A stretch of 50,417 bases of DNA from Microvirga splendida (GTDB lineage Bacteria > Pseudomonadota > Alphaproteobacteria > Rhizobiales > Beijerinckiaceae), in contig NZ_JAELXT010000031.1 in the NCBI RefSeq assembly GCF_016427565.1, positions 1 to 50,417 of the forward strand, read 5' to 3'. Shown here piece by piece: positions 17,645-25,567 of this stretch. The notes beneath the pieces were generated by a model that saw only the letters and a program-made list of their open reading frames with translations, had not been told where the DNA came from and searched no databases. A program made the position numbers and the translations under genes. How positions within the stretch are numbered: position 1 is the stretch's first letter; each line of letters begins with the position of its first letter.

Positions 17645-18334
17645 ATGACGGTATTGCACCTGGCGGCTGTTGCTCAGCCGGAATGGCTCAAGGCCTCCCC
17701 TCGACGGGCGCGCGCGATGGCGGCCGCCGCGGTTCTTGGCCTGCTCTCTCTCGGCAATCCTGCCATGGCTCAAGGCAGCGAGCGGGAATGGCATGTGACC
17801 GCCTACGGCAGCCGGTGGGTGAATGCCGATCTGCTGGAGATCCCGGAACGGTCCCTGACGGGCCGCCTGAGGTCCGAGGACGCCTATTTCGTCGGCGCCG
17901 GCCTGTCGCGGGTCATCGTCCCCTCCTTCTCCATTCCGCTGCTGGGGACCGACTTCGCCTTCCATGGCAACCGGATCGAGCTGGAGGGGCAGGTCCTGCG
18001 CCATTTCGGCGAGCAGAGCCACTGGGAGGGCACGATCGCGCTCATGTTCCGCACGGGCCAGATCCCGCTCTTCGGCGGATTGAGCGTCAACCTGGCCTTC
18101 GGCGAAGGCCTCTCCTACGCGTCCGAGCGGCCAGCGCTCGAGGGCAGCTTCCGGGTCGAGCCGACCCGCTTCCTCAACTACCTCGCCTTCGAGGCGGAGT
18201 TCTCGCACGCATCCCTGCCCGGCGTATACTTCGTCCCACGGGTTCATCACCGCTCCGGGATCTTCGGGTTCATCGCACCGAAGGAATCGGGCTCGAACTT
18301 CATCGGTGCCGGGATCCGCGTGGACCTGCGGTAG
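17645..18334 (+). CDS. outer-membrane barrel protein, possibly PagL-like lipid A 3-O-deacylase
   Basis: The product has 229 residues from ATG 17645. Other in-frame ATGs at 17594, 17627 and 17717 are possible, and none has a good ribosome site. A basic PRRARA segment precedes a hydrophobic stretch and a cleavage site AMA-QG near residue 43. The mature part consists of alternating amphipathic strands (EWHVTAYGSRWVN; GNRIELEGQVLRHFG; WEGTIALMFRTGQ) and ends with an aromatic-poor DLR. HHRSGIFGF near the end has the His-x-Ser spacing of the PagL catalytic pair. This suggests a lipid A acyl hydrolase, but overall similarity is weak. Confidence 0.55.
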   Translation: MTVLHLAAVAQPEWLKASPRRARAMAAAAVLGLLSLGNPAMAQGSEREWHVTAYGSRWVNADLLEIPERSLTGRLRSEDAYFVGAGLSRVIVPSFSIPLLGTDFAFHGNRIELEGQVLRHFGEQSHWEGTIALMFRTGQIPLFGGLSVNLAFGEGLSYASERPALEGSFRVEPTRFLNYLAFEAEFSHASLPGVYFVPRVHHRSGIFGFIAPKESGSNFIGAGIRVDLR

Positions 18335-18377
18335 GGACGGCCCGGCCGAGGACAATCGATCTCACCGACATCCAAAT

Positions 18378-18408
18378 GAAAAGACCGCCGCGATCTCTCG
18401 CGACGGCC
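18378..18408 (-). terminator. probable recA terminator
   Basis: On the minus strand GCCGTCGCGA pairs with TCGCGGCGGT (one wobble, short loop), followed by CTTTTCATTT. It lies about 80 bases after the recA stop. A weaker hairpin CGGATAA/TTATCCG (18456-18480) lies nearer the gene. Confidence 0.5.
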
Positions 18409-18489
18409 TCACTTTGCCCTTGAAGGAGAGCAAACCTCTTTGTGCATAGCCTTATCGGATAACCGGACCCCACTTATCCGGGCCATGCA

Positions 18490-19584
18490 TTATTCTGCGG
18501 AACCCTCGTCCAGATCGTCGGCGGTCGGGGTCGCCTGGTCCAGGATGCGGTCTGCGAGCAGGCCGGCATTCTGGCGGATGAGACCCTCGATCTTGTCGGC
18601 AACCTCCGGGTTGTCGCGCAGGAACTGCTTCGAGTTCTCACGACCCTGGCCAAGGCGCTGGCTGTCATAGGAGAACCAGGCGCCGGACTTCTCGACGATG
18701 CCAGCCTTGACGCCAAGATCGATGAGCTCGCCCACCTTGGACACGCCCTCGCCGAACATGATGTCGAACTCGACCTGCTTGAAGGGAGGAGCGACCTTGT
18801 TCTTGACGACCTTCACGCGCACCGAGTTTCCGATCGGATCGTCGCGATCCTTCAGGGTCGAGACGCGGCGGATGTCGAGGCGGACCGAGGCGTAGAACTT
18901 GAGCGCGTTGCCGCCCGTGGTCGTCTCCGGCGAACCGTACATGACGCCGATCTTCATGCGGATCTGATTGATGAAGATCACCATCGTCTTCGACCGGGAG
19001 ATCGAACCGGTGAGCTTGCGCAGGGCCTGGCTCATGAGACGGGCCTGGAGGCCCGGCTGAACGTCGCCCATCTCGCCGTCGAGCTCGGCCTTCGGGGTCA
19101 GGGCCGCCACCGAGTCGATGACCAGCACGTCGACCGCGCCGGAGCGCACCAGCGTGTCGGAGATCTCGAGAGCCTGCTCGCCCGTGTCGGGCTGGGAGAT
19201 CAGGAGATCGTCCAGGTTGACGCCGAGCTTGCGGGCATAGACCGGATCGAGCGCGTGCTCCGCGTCCACGAAGGCGCAGACGCCGCCCTTCTTCTGGGCT
19301 TCGGCGATGGTGTGCAGCGCCAGCGTGGTCTTACCGGACGATTCGGGCCCGTAGATCTCGATGATGCGCCCGCGGGGCAAGCCGCCCACGCCGAGCGCGA
19401 TGTCGAGGCCGAGCGAACCCGTCGAGACGGTTTCGATCTCCACCGGCTGCTGGCCCTTGCCGAGCCGCATGATCGAGCCCTTGCCGAAGGACCGCTCAAT
19501 CTGGGAGAGCGCCGCGTCGAGAGCTTTCGATTTATCTTTATCCATTGATGAGCTTTCCACCAGTCTCAGGGAGGACTGTGACAT
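18490..19584 (-). CDS. recA: recombinase A
   Basis: RecA drives strand exchange and LexA self-cleavage in the SOS response. The product has 364 residues. Walker A GPESSGKT is at 79-86. The conserved blocks LLISQPDTGEQALEI, VIDSVAALTPKAELDGEMGD and MVIFINQIRMKIGVMYGSPETTTGGNALKFYAS (loop L2) are intact. The acidic C-terminus ends DDLDEGSAE. ATG 19584 (MSQSSLRLVE) matches rhizobial RecA starts, although an internal ATG (19545) has a slightly better ribosome site. An SOS box is present upstream. Confidence 0.98.
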   Translation of the reverse strand: MSQSSLRLVESSSMDKDKSKALDAALSQIERSFGKGSIMRLGKGQQPVEIETVSTGSLGLDIALGVGGLPRGRIIEIYGPESSGKTTLALHTIAEAQKKGGVCAFVDAEHALDPVYARKLGVNLDDLLISQPDTGEQALEISDTLVRSGAVDVLVIDSVAALTPKAELDGEMGDVQPGLQARLMSQALRKLTGSISRSKTMVIFINQIRMKIGVMYGSPETTTGGNALKFYASVRLDIRRVSTLKDRDDPIGNSVRVKVVKNKVAPPFKQVEFDIMFGEGVSKVGELIDLGVKAGIVEKSGAWFSYDSQRLGQGRENSKQFLRDNPEVADKIEGLIRQNAGLLADRILDQATPTADDLDEGSAE

Positions 19585-19642
19585 GACCTAACATCCTTAT
19601 GGCAGGAGGAAGAGTGAATCTCAACGCGGTGTTGAGAGAATA

Positions 19643-19685
19643 TATGTACTCACTTTGTTCCCCCTTACAAGTTCTTTTTTCGTTC
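19643..19685 (-). promoter_or_regulatory. recA promoter with alphaproteobacterial SOS (LexA) box
   Basis: GTTC-TTTTTTC-GTTC at 19671-19685 (GAAC-N7-GAAC on the coding strand) is an exact match to the direct-repeat LexA box known from rhizobia and Rhodobacter. Directly 3' on the coding strand are a -35-like TTGTAA (19665-19670) and a -10-like TACATA (19643-19648), 16 bases apart. The box therefore abuts the -35, as expected for repression. A small CTCAAC/GTTGAG hairpin (19620-19636) lies at the start of the leader. Confidence 0.85.
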
Positions 19686-19731
19686 TCATTCGGGAATTCA
19701 CAGATCCCGCGCAGGTCACGATGCCACAGGG

Positions 19732-19747
19732 TTAAAGAATATTTAAA
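19732..19747 (-). promoter_or_regulatory. CtrA-type site upstream of recA
   Basis: On the minus strand the sequence reads TTAA-ATATTCT-TTAAC, a full match to the CtrA consensus TTAA-N7-TTAAC. It is about 150 bases upstream of the recA start, beyond the SOS box, and 9 bases from the cckA stop. The region is AT-rich, so chance is possible. Confidence 0.45.
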
Positions 19748-19755
19748 TCAGCGAC

Positions 19756-22287
19756 TTAACGGTCTATGACCTGCTTCACGGTTTCGACCAGCTGGCGCAG
19801 GCTGAAGGGCTTGGGCAGGAAGTTGAACTCCTCCCCTTCGGGCAGGTTCTTGCGGAAGGCTTCCTCGGCATAGCCGGAGACGAAGATCACCTTGAGGTCC
19901 GGGTAGAGCTTGCGCAATTCGCCGAGCAGGGTCGGGCCGTCCATTTCGGGCATGACGACGTCGGACACCACGAGATCGACGGGCGCGCCGCGCTGCTCGA
20001 TGATCTCCATGGCCTCGACTCCGGAGGCCGCCTCCAGCACCGTATAGCCGCGGGCGGAGAGCGCGCGGGCGTTCACGGCGCGCACGGGATCCTCGTCCTC
20101 CACCAGCAGGATCGTCCCCTGCCCGGTCATGTCGGCGGCGGGCTTCCTGGCCGTCTCGGGCTTCACCTCCTCGGGCGTCTCCTGCACGGCCGGAATGTGC
20201 CGCGGAAGGTAGATGCGGAAGGTCGTGCCCTCGCCTGGTGTCGAATCCACGTCGATGTAGCCGCCGGACTGCTTGACGATCCCGAAGACGGTGGAGAGCC
20301 CCAGGCCGGTGCCCTTGCCCACCTCCTTGGTGGTGAAGAACGGCTCGAAGATCTTCTCGATGATCTCGGGCGTCATGCCGGAGCCCGTGTCGGACACTTC
20401 GACCATCACGTAGTCGGTTGCCGGCATGCCGCTCACATCGAGCCGCGCGGCCTCGGCCGCCGTGACGTTGGCTGTCCGGATCGCGAGCTTGCCGCCGCCC
20501 GGCATGGCATCGCGGGCATTCACCGCGAGGTTCACCACCACCTGCTCGAACTGGTTCACGTCCGCCTTCACGAACCACAGGTCGCGGCCGTGATTGAGGT
20601 CCAGCGCCACGCGCTCGCCGAGGAGGCGCTTGAGCAGCATGGAGAGATCGTAGAGCTGGTCGTTGAGGTTCAGCACCTCGGGCCTGAGCGTCTGGCGGCG
20701 TGAGAAGGCGAGCAGCTGGCGCACGAGGCCCGCGGCCCGGTTCGCGTTCTGCTTGATCTGCATGATGTCCTGGAAGGACGGATCGGTCGGGCGATGGTTG
20801 GCGAGCAGCAGGTCGCTGTAGCCGATGATGGCCTGCAGCACGTTGTTGAAGTCGTGCGCCACGCCGCCGGCGAGCTGGCCCACCGCGTTCATCTTCTGCG
20901 CCTGCGCCAGCTGCTCCTCCACTTTACGGAAATCGGTGGTGTCGAGGGCATAGAGGATCGCCGTCTCCCCATCCGCGCCGGTGTCGCCGACGGGCGTGAC
21001 CCAAACGCGGACAGAGCCGCCGCCCTCGGCCGCCGTCTGCAGCTCGAGGGGTGCGATGTCTCCCTTGTTCTCAGCCGCCGCCTTGAGCGCGGCCTCGATG
21101 GCGTCGCGTTCCCGGAAGGCATCGGGAATCGAGGGCCCGTCCGCGCCGTTCTCGCCCGTGCGCGGCAGCGTGCCGAAGAGCCTGGAAAACGGCGCGTTGG
21201 CATGGACGATCCGACCGGCGCGATCGACGGTCGCGATGGCGATGGGCGTGTTGTTGAAGAAGCGCGCGAAGCGCACCTCCGCGGCGCGCTGCCCCTCGTC
21301 CACCTCGCCTCCTGCGGAACGGTTGAGAACGAGCGTGCGCGATGCGCCCATGCGGCTGTCCTGGCCGAAGGCGATGCGGTGATAGAGGCGCACCGGCAGG
21401 AACTGGCCGTTGCGCCGGCGCAGGTCGAGATCGAAGGTTTCGGTGCGCACGCTGCCCGGCTCGCCGGAGAACGACGTCATCATCGACGCCACGTCGCCCG
21501 GCACGATGTCGGCCAGCTTCAGGCCGCCGGAGCCGACCTGCGCGAGATCGTAATCGAGCCAGGATGCGAGCGTCGCGTTCAGATAGATGACCGCACCGCC
21601 GGGATCGACGGACAGGAAGCCCGCGGGCGCGTGATCGAGATAGTCGATGGCATGCTGGAGCTCCTGGAACACGTTCTCCTGGCGCTCGCGCTCATGGGTC
21701 ACCTCGGAGATGGTCCAGAGGGCCGCCTGCCGCCCTTTGGGGCGCGGCACGGGCCGCACGCGCACGCGGTACCAGCCGAATTCCCGCGCGTTGTTGAGCG
21801 ACGGAGACAGCCGGATCTCCTCCGTGCCCGTGCGATGCTCGCGCGCCGCCTGCGCCAGCCGGTAGATCGCCTCGGAGACTTCCGGCGTGCCGATGAACAG
21901 GCGCTCGACCGGCAGCACTTCGCCGCCCTGCAGCCCGGCGAACGCGAGGTACGCTTCATTGGCGTAAGCGATGCGCCCATCGTCCTCGACCACGACGAGC
22001 CCATCGCCCGAGGTGTCGGACATGAGCTTGGTGATATCGTTGCGGACCGTCTGGCCGGAGAACTGCACGACGCCGATCGCCATGGCGAAGAGAAAGAACA
22101 CGCCCGCCATGGCGAAGAACGCCAGAAGCCCGAGGATCAGGGGCTGGGCCTGTTCGATGCCGAGATAGCGAAGGCCCAGCGTCGCGCCGACGAGAAGGCC
22201 GGCCAGGAGCAGCACCCATCCGATATGGCCGTGACGGTCGGAGCGGTCGATGGCCGAACCCTTTGGCGTGTCGCCTTCGTAAGCCAT
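19756..22287 (-). CDS. cckA: hybrid sensor histidine kinase, CckA
   Basis: CckA feeds phosphate through ChpT to CtrA and CpdR and controls the alphaproteobacterial cell cycle. The product has 843 residues. It has two N-terminal transmembrane helices (about 23-40 and 48-72), PAS-like domains (about 90-190, 210-310 and 340-450), and a HisKA domain with GQLAGGVAHDFNNVLQ (His478). An HATPase domain follows with VNLAVNARDAMPGGG, DTGSGM and GKGTGLGLSTVFG. The C-terminal receiver domain has DVVMPEMDG (phospho-acceptor about Asp776). This order is diagnostic. The gene is divergent from the FliO-domain gene. Confidence 0.93.
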   Translation of the reverse strand: MAYEGDTPKGSAIDRSDRHGHIGWVLLLAGLLVGATLGLRYLGIEQAQPLILGLLAFFAMAGVFFLFAMAIGVVQFSGQTVRNDITKLMSDTSGDGLVVVEDDGRIAYANEAYLAFAGLQGGEVLPVERLFIGTPEVSEAIYRLAQAAREHRTGTEEIRLSPSLNNAREFGWYRVRVRPVPRPKGRQAALWTISEVTHERERQENVFQELQHAIDYLDHAPAGFLSVDPGGAVIYLNATLASWLDYDLAQVGSGGLKLADIVPGDVASMMTSFSGEPGSVRTETFDLDLRRRNGQFLPVRLYHRIAFGQDSRMGASRTLVLNRSAGGEVDEGQRAAEVRFARFFNNTPIAIATVDRAGRIVHANAPFSRLFGTLPRTGENGADGPSIPDAFRERDAIEAALKAAAENKGDIAPLELQTAAEGGGSVRVWVTPVGDTGADGETAILYALDTTDFRKVEEQLAQAQKMNAVGQLAGGVAHDFNNVLQAIIGYSDLLLANHRPTDPSFQDIMQIKQNANRAAGLVRQLLAFSRRQTLRPEVLNLNDQLYDLSMLLKRLLGERVALDLNHGRDLWFVKADVNQFEQVVVNLAVNARDAMPGGGKLAIRTANVTAAEAARLDVSGMPATDYVMVEVSDTGSGMTPEIIEKIFEPFFTTKEVGKGTGLGLSTVFGIVKQSGGYIDVDSTPGEGTTFRIYLPRHIPAVQETPEEVKPETARKPAADMTGQGTILLVEDEDPVRAVNARALSARGYTVLEAASGVEAMEIIEQRGAPVDLVVSDVVMPEMDGPTLLGELRKLYPDLKVIFVSGYAEEAFRKNLPEGEEFNFLPKPFSLRQLVETVKQVIDR

Positions 22288-22675
22288 GGAATATCAACAT
22301 CCTCAACGGAGGCGGATGTGCCTCACGGCACCGGCTGCAAATTTGCGGCCACCCGCTCGATCTGTCCCGATCATAGTACACGGTATTTCTTGATCGACCT
22401 CTAAGGCGACGCTACAGGCAGATGCAAGGGCCGGTCAGGGCAATGCAGACATCAGCCATGAGAGCCGCCACAGGAAATCCTTATTTTCCTTGATGTAGAG
22501 GCAATCGGCCCCATCTTGGACGGATCACGGAGAGCCTTTCCTCTCTCGTCAGCCCCATGCCGAAGCCGGGCTTCCGTTAACCATCTGTTAACCTTGCCGG
22601 TGGCTTTGGCGGTCAATGTGGTACAACCAACACAGAAGTGGCCTGCGAAGGTCAGCCAACGTTTGAGAGTTCATC
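22288..22675. other. divergent cckA / fliO-like intergenic region
   Basis: This 388-base region has no gene I can support. It must hold the promoters of cckA (-) and the FliO-domain gene (+). The one clear site is a perfect CtrA box at 22577-22592. No terminator or repeat was found. Confidence 0.6.
22577..22592 (+). promoter_or_regulatory. perfect CtrA binding site
   Basis: TTAA-CCATCTG-TTAAC matches the CtrA consensus TTAA-N7-TTAAC at every defined base. It is 84 bases before the GTG of the FliO-domain gene and 290 bases from cckA, so CtrA control of the FliO-like gene is the likeliest reading. The surroundings are not AT-rich, which makes chance less likely. Confidence 0.75.
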
Positions 22676-23929
22676 GTGTCATCTCTTTTCGGTCTCGAAG
22701 CACCGCGGGCAGTTCAATTTGCAATCGCATTCGCGATCATTCTGATCCTGCTCGTGCTCTTAGGGCTCGTCTTGCGCAAGGTGTGGGGTGGCCGCCTGAT
22801 CATGCCGGGCAGCGACCGCAGCGGCCGCAGCCGCCAACCGCGTCTCGGCATCGTGGATGTGTATGATCTCGACCGCCAGCGGCAGTTGCTTCTGCTCCGC
22901 CGCGACAACGTCGAGCACCTCCTCCTCATCGGCGGGCCCAACGATGTGGTGATCGAGACCAACATCGTCCGCGTGGCCGGCGCACGCGTTCCGGCTCCTC
23001 CGGTGGAGATGGGCGCGGAGCGCTTCGAGCCCTCGCTGGAGCAGGCGCCGCGCGCACCGCAGGTCGAGCCCAACGGCCGGCCTTCCATCGAGAGCCAACT
23101 CGCCGCCCAGCTCGGAGCCTTCGTGCGCCGCCCGTCGGAGGAATCCGACATGGACGAGGAGCTCGCCCCGGTGGCGACCGTCAGCGCGCCGGTTCCGGCC
23201 CATCCCGAGCCGGTCCTGAAGCCCGATGCCGTCGCGGTCTCCGCGTCCTCCAACGTCCAGGGTCTGCGCACCGAGGCGAGGCCTCCGTCGTTCCAGAACA
23301 CGCCTCCTGCGCCGCCCGCACCTCCCGTCTCCCCGCCTTCTGCGGCGGAGCGCCCGGAGCCGCGCTCGCACTTCACTCCGCCGCCCTTCCAGTCGCGGGC
23401 GACGCCCGTGCCGCCGGCGCCCCCTGAGCCCGTCCGGCCGCCCGAGCCGGCGGCGAGCGAGCGGCCTGCCGCCGATGCCAACCTGCTGTCCGACATGGCA
23501 AAGCAGCTCGAAGAGGCCCTGAAGCGCCCGGCAAGCCCCGTTCCTCCCCCGCCGGAAGCAGCACCGGCGGCCCCGGCCGCCGTGGCCATGCCGTCGGTCT
23601 ATGAAGACATCAGCGATGAGGAGGACGCCCCTCTCGAGCCGACGCCGGGCGAGGAGGAGCCCGCCGCGTCCTATGAAGAGCCTGCGGTCGAGGAAGAGGA
23701 TCGGGTCGAGGAGACCGAAACCCCCGCCCCTGCCCCGTCCGCGCCGCCCGTCGAGCCGGTCCGGGCCGCTCCTCCCCCGCCGCCTGCGCCCGCGTCGGCT
23801 CCGCTTCCGCCTCAGGCGAAGGAGCAGACCGCGGCGCAGAAGGCCGCCGATCCGTTCTCCGTCGAGGACATCGAAGCGGAGTTCGCCCGCCTGCTCGGGC
23901 GCCCGCTGGACCCGAACAAGAAGGGTTGA
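22676..23929 (+). CDS. FliO-domain membrane protein with long Pro/Ala-rich extension
   Basis: The product has 417 residues. One transmembrane helix (about 13-36, AIAFAIILILLVLLGLVLRK) is followed by the FliO-type segment RLGIVDVYDLDRQRQLLLLR then DNVEHLLLIGGPNDVVIETN (about 57-97). FliO helps FliP assemble the flagellar export gate. Residues 110-400 are a low-complexity Pro/Ala/Glu-rich region, and a short conserved-looking tail follows (SVEDIEAEFARLLGRPLDPN). Ordinary FliO proteins are near 120-150 residues, so the extension is unusual. No other flagellar gene is adjacent. The GTG start has GAGAG upstream. The CtrA site suggests cell-cycle timing. Confidence 0.7.
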   Translation: MSSLFGLEAPRAVQFAIAFAIILILLVLLGLVLRKVWGGRLIMPGSDRSGRSRQPRLGIVDVYDLDRQRQLLLLRRDNVEHLLLIGGPNDVVIETNIVRVAGARVPAPPVEMGAERFEPSLEQAPRAPQVEPNGRPSIESQLAAQLGAFVRRPSEESDMDEELAPVATVSAPVPAHPEPVLKPDAVAVSASSNVQGLRTEARPPSFQNTPPAPPAPPVSPPSAAERPEPRSHFTPPPFQSRATPVPPAPPEPVRPPEPAASERPAADANLLSDMAKQLEEALKRPASPVPPPPEAAPAAPAAVAMPSVYEDISDEEDAPLEPTPGEEEPAASYEEPAVEEEDRVEETETPAPAPSAPPVEPVRAAPPPPPAPASAPLPPQAKEQTAAQKAADPFSVEDIEAEFARLLGRPLDPNKKG

Positions 23930-23958
23930 GGGCAACGCCCCTCCCCTGAGGTCCAAAG

Positions 23959-23988
23959 AAAAAGGGCTCCGCCAGCGGAGCCCTTTTT
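23959..23988. terminator. bidirectional terminator between the fliO-like gene and dksA
   Basis: AAAAAGGGCTCCG (23959-23971) and CGGAGCCCTTTTT (23976-23988) pair perfectly around CCAG, with A and T runs on the two sides. It serves the two converging genes. Confidence 0.92.
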
Positions 23989-24009
23989 CGTGTTCGAAGC
24001 AGGATGAAA

Positions 24010-24429
24010 TCAGTCGTCCCGATAGACCCGCTCGTTGCGCTCGTGGCGCTCCTGGGCTTCGAGGGAGAGCGTCGCGATGGGGCGGGCCTCCAGGCGCTTG
24101 AGGGAGATGGGGTCGCCCGTCTCCTCGCAATAGCCGTAAGAGCCGTCCTCGATCCGCGCCAACGCGGCGTCGATCTTAGCGATCAGCTTGCGCTGACGAT
24201 CCCTGGCGCGAAGCTCGATGGCGCGATCCGTTTCCGATGAGGCGCGATCCGCGAGGTCAGGATGATTCTCGTTCTCGCTCTGCAGCGTCGCGAGGGTTTC
24301 CTGGGCCTCCTTGAGGATGTCGTGCTTCCAGCGGATCAGCTTGCGCCTGAAATACTCCCTCTGCCGCTCATTCATGAAAGGCTCGTCTTCTGTCGGACGG
24401 TAGCCTTCATCAACTACGTTCTCTGTCAT
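24010..24429 (-). CDS. dksA: RNA polymerase-binding transcription factor DksA
   Basis: DksA binds the RNA polymerase secondary channel and, with ppGpp, lowers rRNA and raises amino acid gene transcription. The product is 139 residues from ATG 24429 (MTENVVDEGYRPTEDEPFMN). The coiled-coil (about 30-95, with RASSETDRAIELRARDRQRK and the tip acidic pair) and the C-terminal domain (GSYGYCEETGDPISLKRLEA) are clear. Only one of the four zinc cysteines remains (YGYC); the partner positions are T, S and L, as I recall for other alphaproteobacterial DksA proteins. A 21-residue upstream extension in frame has no support. Confidence 0.93.
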   Translation of the reverse strand: MTENVVDEGYRPTEDEPFMNERQREYFRRKLIRWKHDILKEAQETLATLQSENENHPDLADRASSETDRAIELRARDRQRKLIAKIDAALARIEDGSYGYCEETGDPISLKRLEARPIATLSLEAQERHERNERVYRDD

Positions 24430-24580
24430 GTTCAGCCGTTCTTCCCCGATGAACCGTGGCGCCCCTATATAGGCAAGGAGGGACCGCGACAACGAGATTA
24501 AGCGTCATCGATTTGTCTAATGGGTCCCGGCACCCCTTAAGAGCCCTGGGCAGGCGTGAGGCGAACGATATGTCGCACCG

Positions 24581-25567
24581 TCAGGAGGCCGCCGCCTCGG
24601 CCCGGCTGACGAGCTCGCCGGCCACGTCGCCGATCTTGGGCATCTCCTCGCGGATGAAGGGAAGCGGCCGGCACACGGACAGAGCGGCCAGGCCGAACCG
24701 GGCGGTCATGAGCCCGTTCAGCACCCCCTCGCCGAGCTTGGCGGAAATGCGGGCCGCGAGCCCCAGTCCCAGCACCTGCTGCATCAGGCTGTCGCCGACC
24801 GCCACGCCTCCGGTGACCGCAAGGTGGTTGAAGGCCGCCTTGGCAAGCCGCAGGAAGCCGAAGAAGCCGGGCCTGCCGCCATAGATCCGCGCCAGCGTCC
24901 GCAGGAGCCGCACCGCCGAGAAGATCACGAAGGCCACATCGATAATGGCCCGGGGGCTCACCGCCGTAACAAGGGACACCTGCTTGGCCGCGCCCGCAAT
25001 CGCACGCTTGGCCTGCACGTCCAGGGGCGCGAGCAACTCGCGCTCGGCGATGGCGAGGCGGTCATCCGCATCGATGATCTCGTCGGTGAGGCCCTTGAGA
25101 CGAGCGCTTCCCCGCGCCGCCGCAGCCCTGCCGCCGTAGAGGGCGATGAGATCCTGCACGATGCCCTTCGCGGCCTTGTGGTCCTTGACGGCCAGCGCAT
25201 CGATGGCCGCCTCGCGCAGGCTCTCGATTTTCTGCTCGCGCCAGATTCCCGCAACCTCCCGGCCGATGATCGCCAGGAAGGCCAGGACGGCCAGCACCGC
25301 GAGAGCCAGCGCCACCCAGCCCAGCCACGGCGCCACGCGGTAGAGATCGACGATCAGGTTTTCGACGGCGAGCCCGAGCCCCAGCAGAAGGAGCCCTGAG
25401 AGCGCGGACAGCAGAATGGCAACCCAGGGTGCCCGGCGCTTCGCGCCCATGGGCACCACGACGCCATCGGCGGCCTCGATGGCGTCGAAGGGCTCCTCCG
25501 TCACCTGCACGGCACCGTTGGTGATGTTCGGATCGTCGAGACGATAGGCGCGAGGTTGGCGGCTCAT
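24581..25567 (-). CDS. YcjF/TIGR01620-like membrane protein (DUF697)
   Basis: The product has 328 residues. Two transmembrane helices (about 45-68 and 78-102) follow an acidic N-terminus. The C-terminal domain (LVTAVSPRAIIDVAFVIFSA; RLAKAAFNHLAVTGGVAVGD) is the DUF697 domain of YcjF. YcjF and YcjX form a phage-shock-linked pair in E. coli. The ATG overlaps the stop of the ycjX-like gene by four bases (25564-25567), so the two are translationally coupled, as in many proteobacteria. The biochemical role is unknown. Confidence 0.88.
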   Translation of the reverse strand: MSRQPRAYRLDDPNITNGAVQVTEEPFDAIEAADGVVVPMGAKRRAPWVAILLSALSGLLLLGLGLAVENLIVDLYRVAPWLGWVALALAVLAVLAFLAIIGREVAGIWREQKIESLREAAIDALAVKDHKAAKGIVQDLIALYGGRAAAARGSARLKGLTDEIIDADDRLAIAERELLAPLDVQAKRAIAGAAKQVSLVTAVSPRAIIDVAFVIFSAVRLLRTLARIYGGRPGFFGFLRLAKAAFNHLAVTGGVAVGDSLMQQVLGLGLAARISAKLGEGVLNGLMTARFGLAALSVCRPLPFIREEMPKIGDVAGELVSRAEAAAS

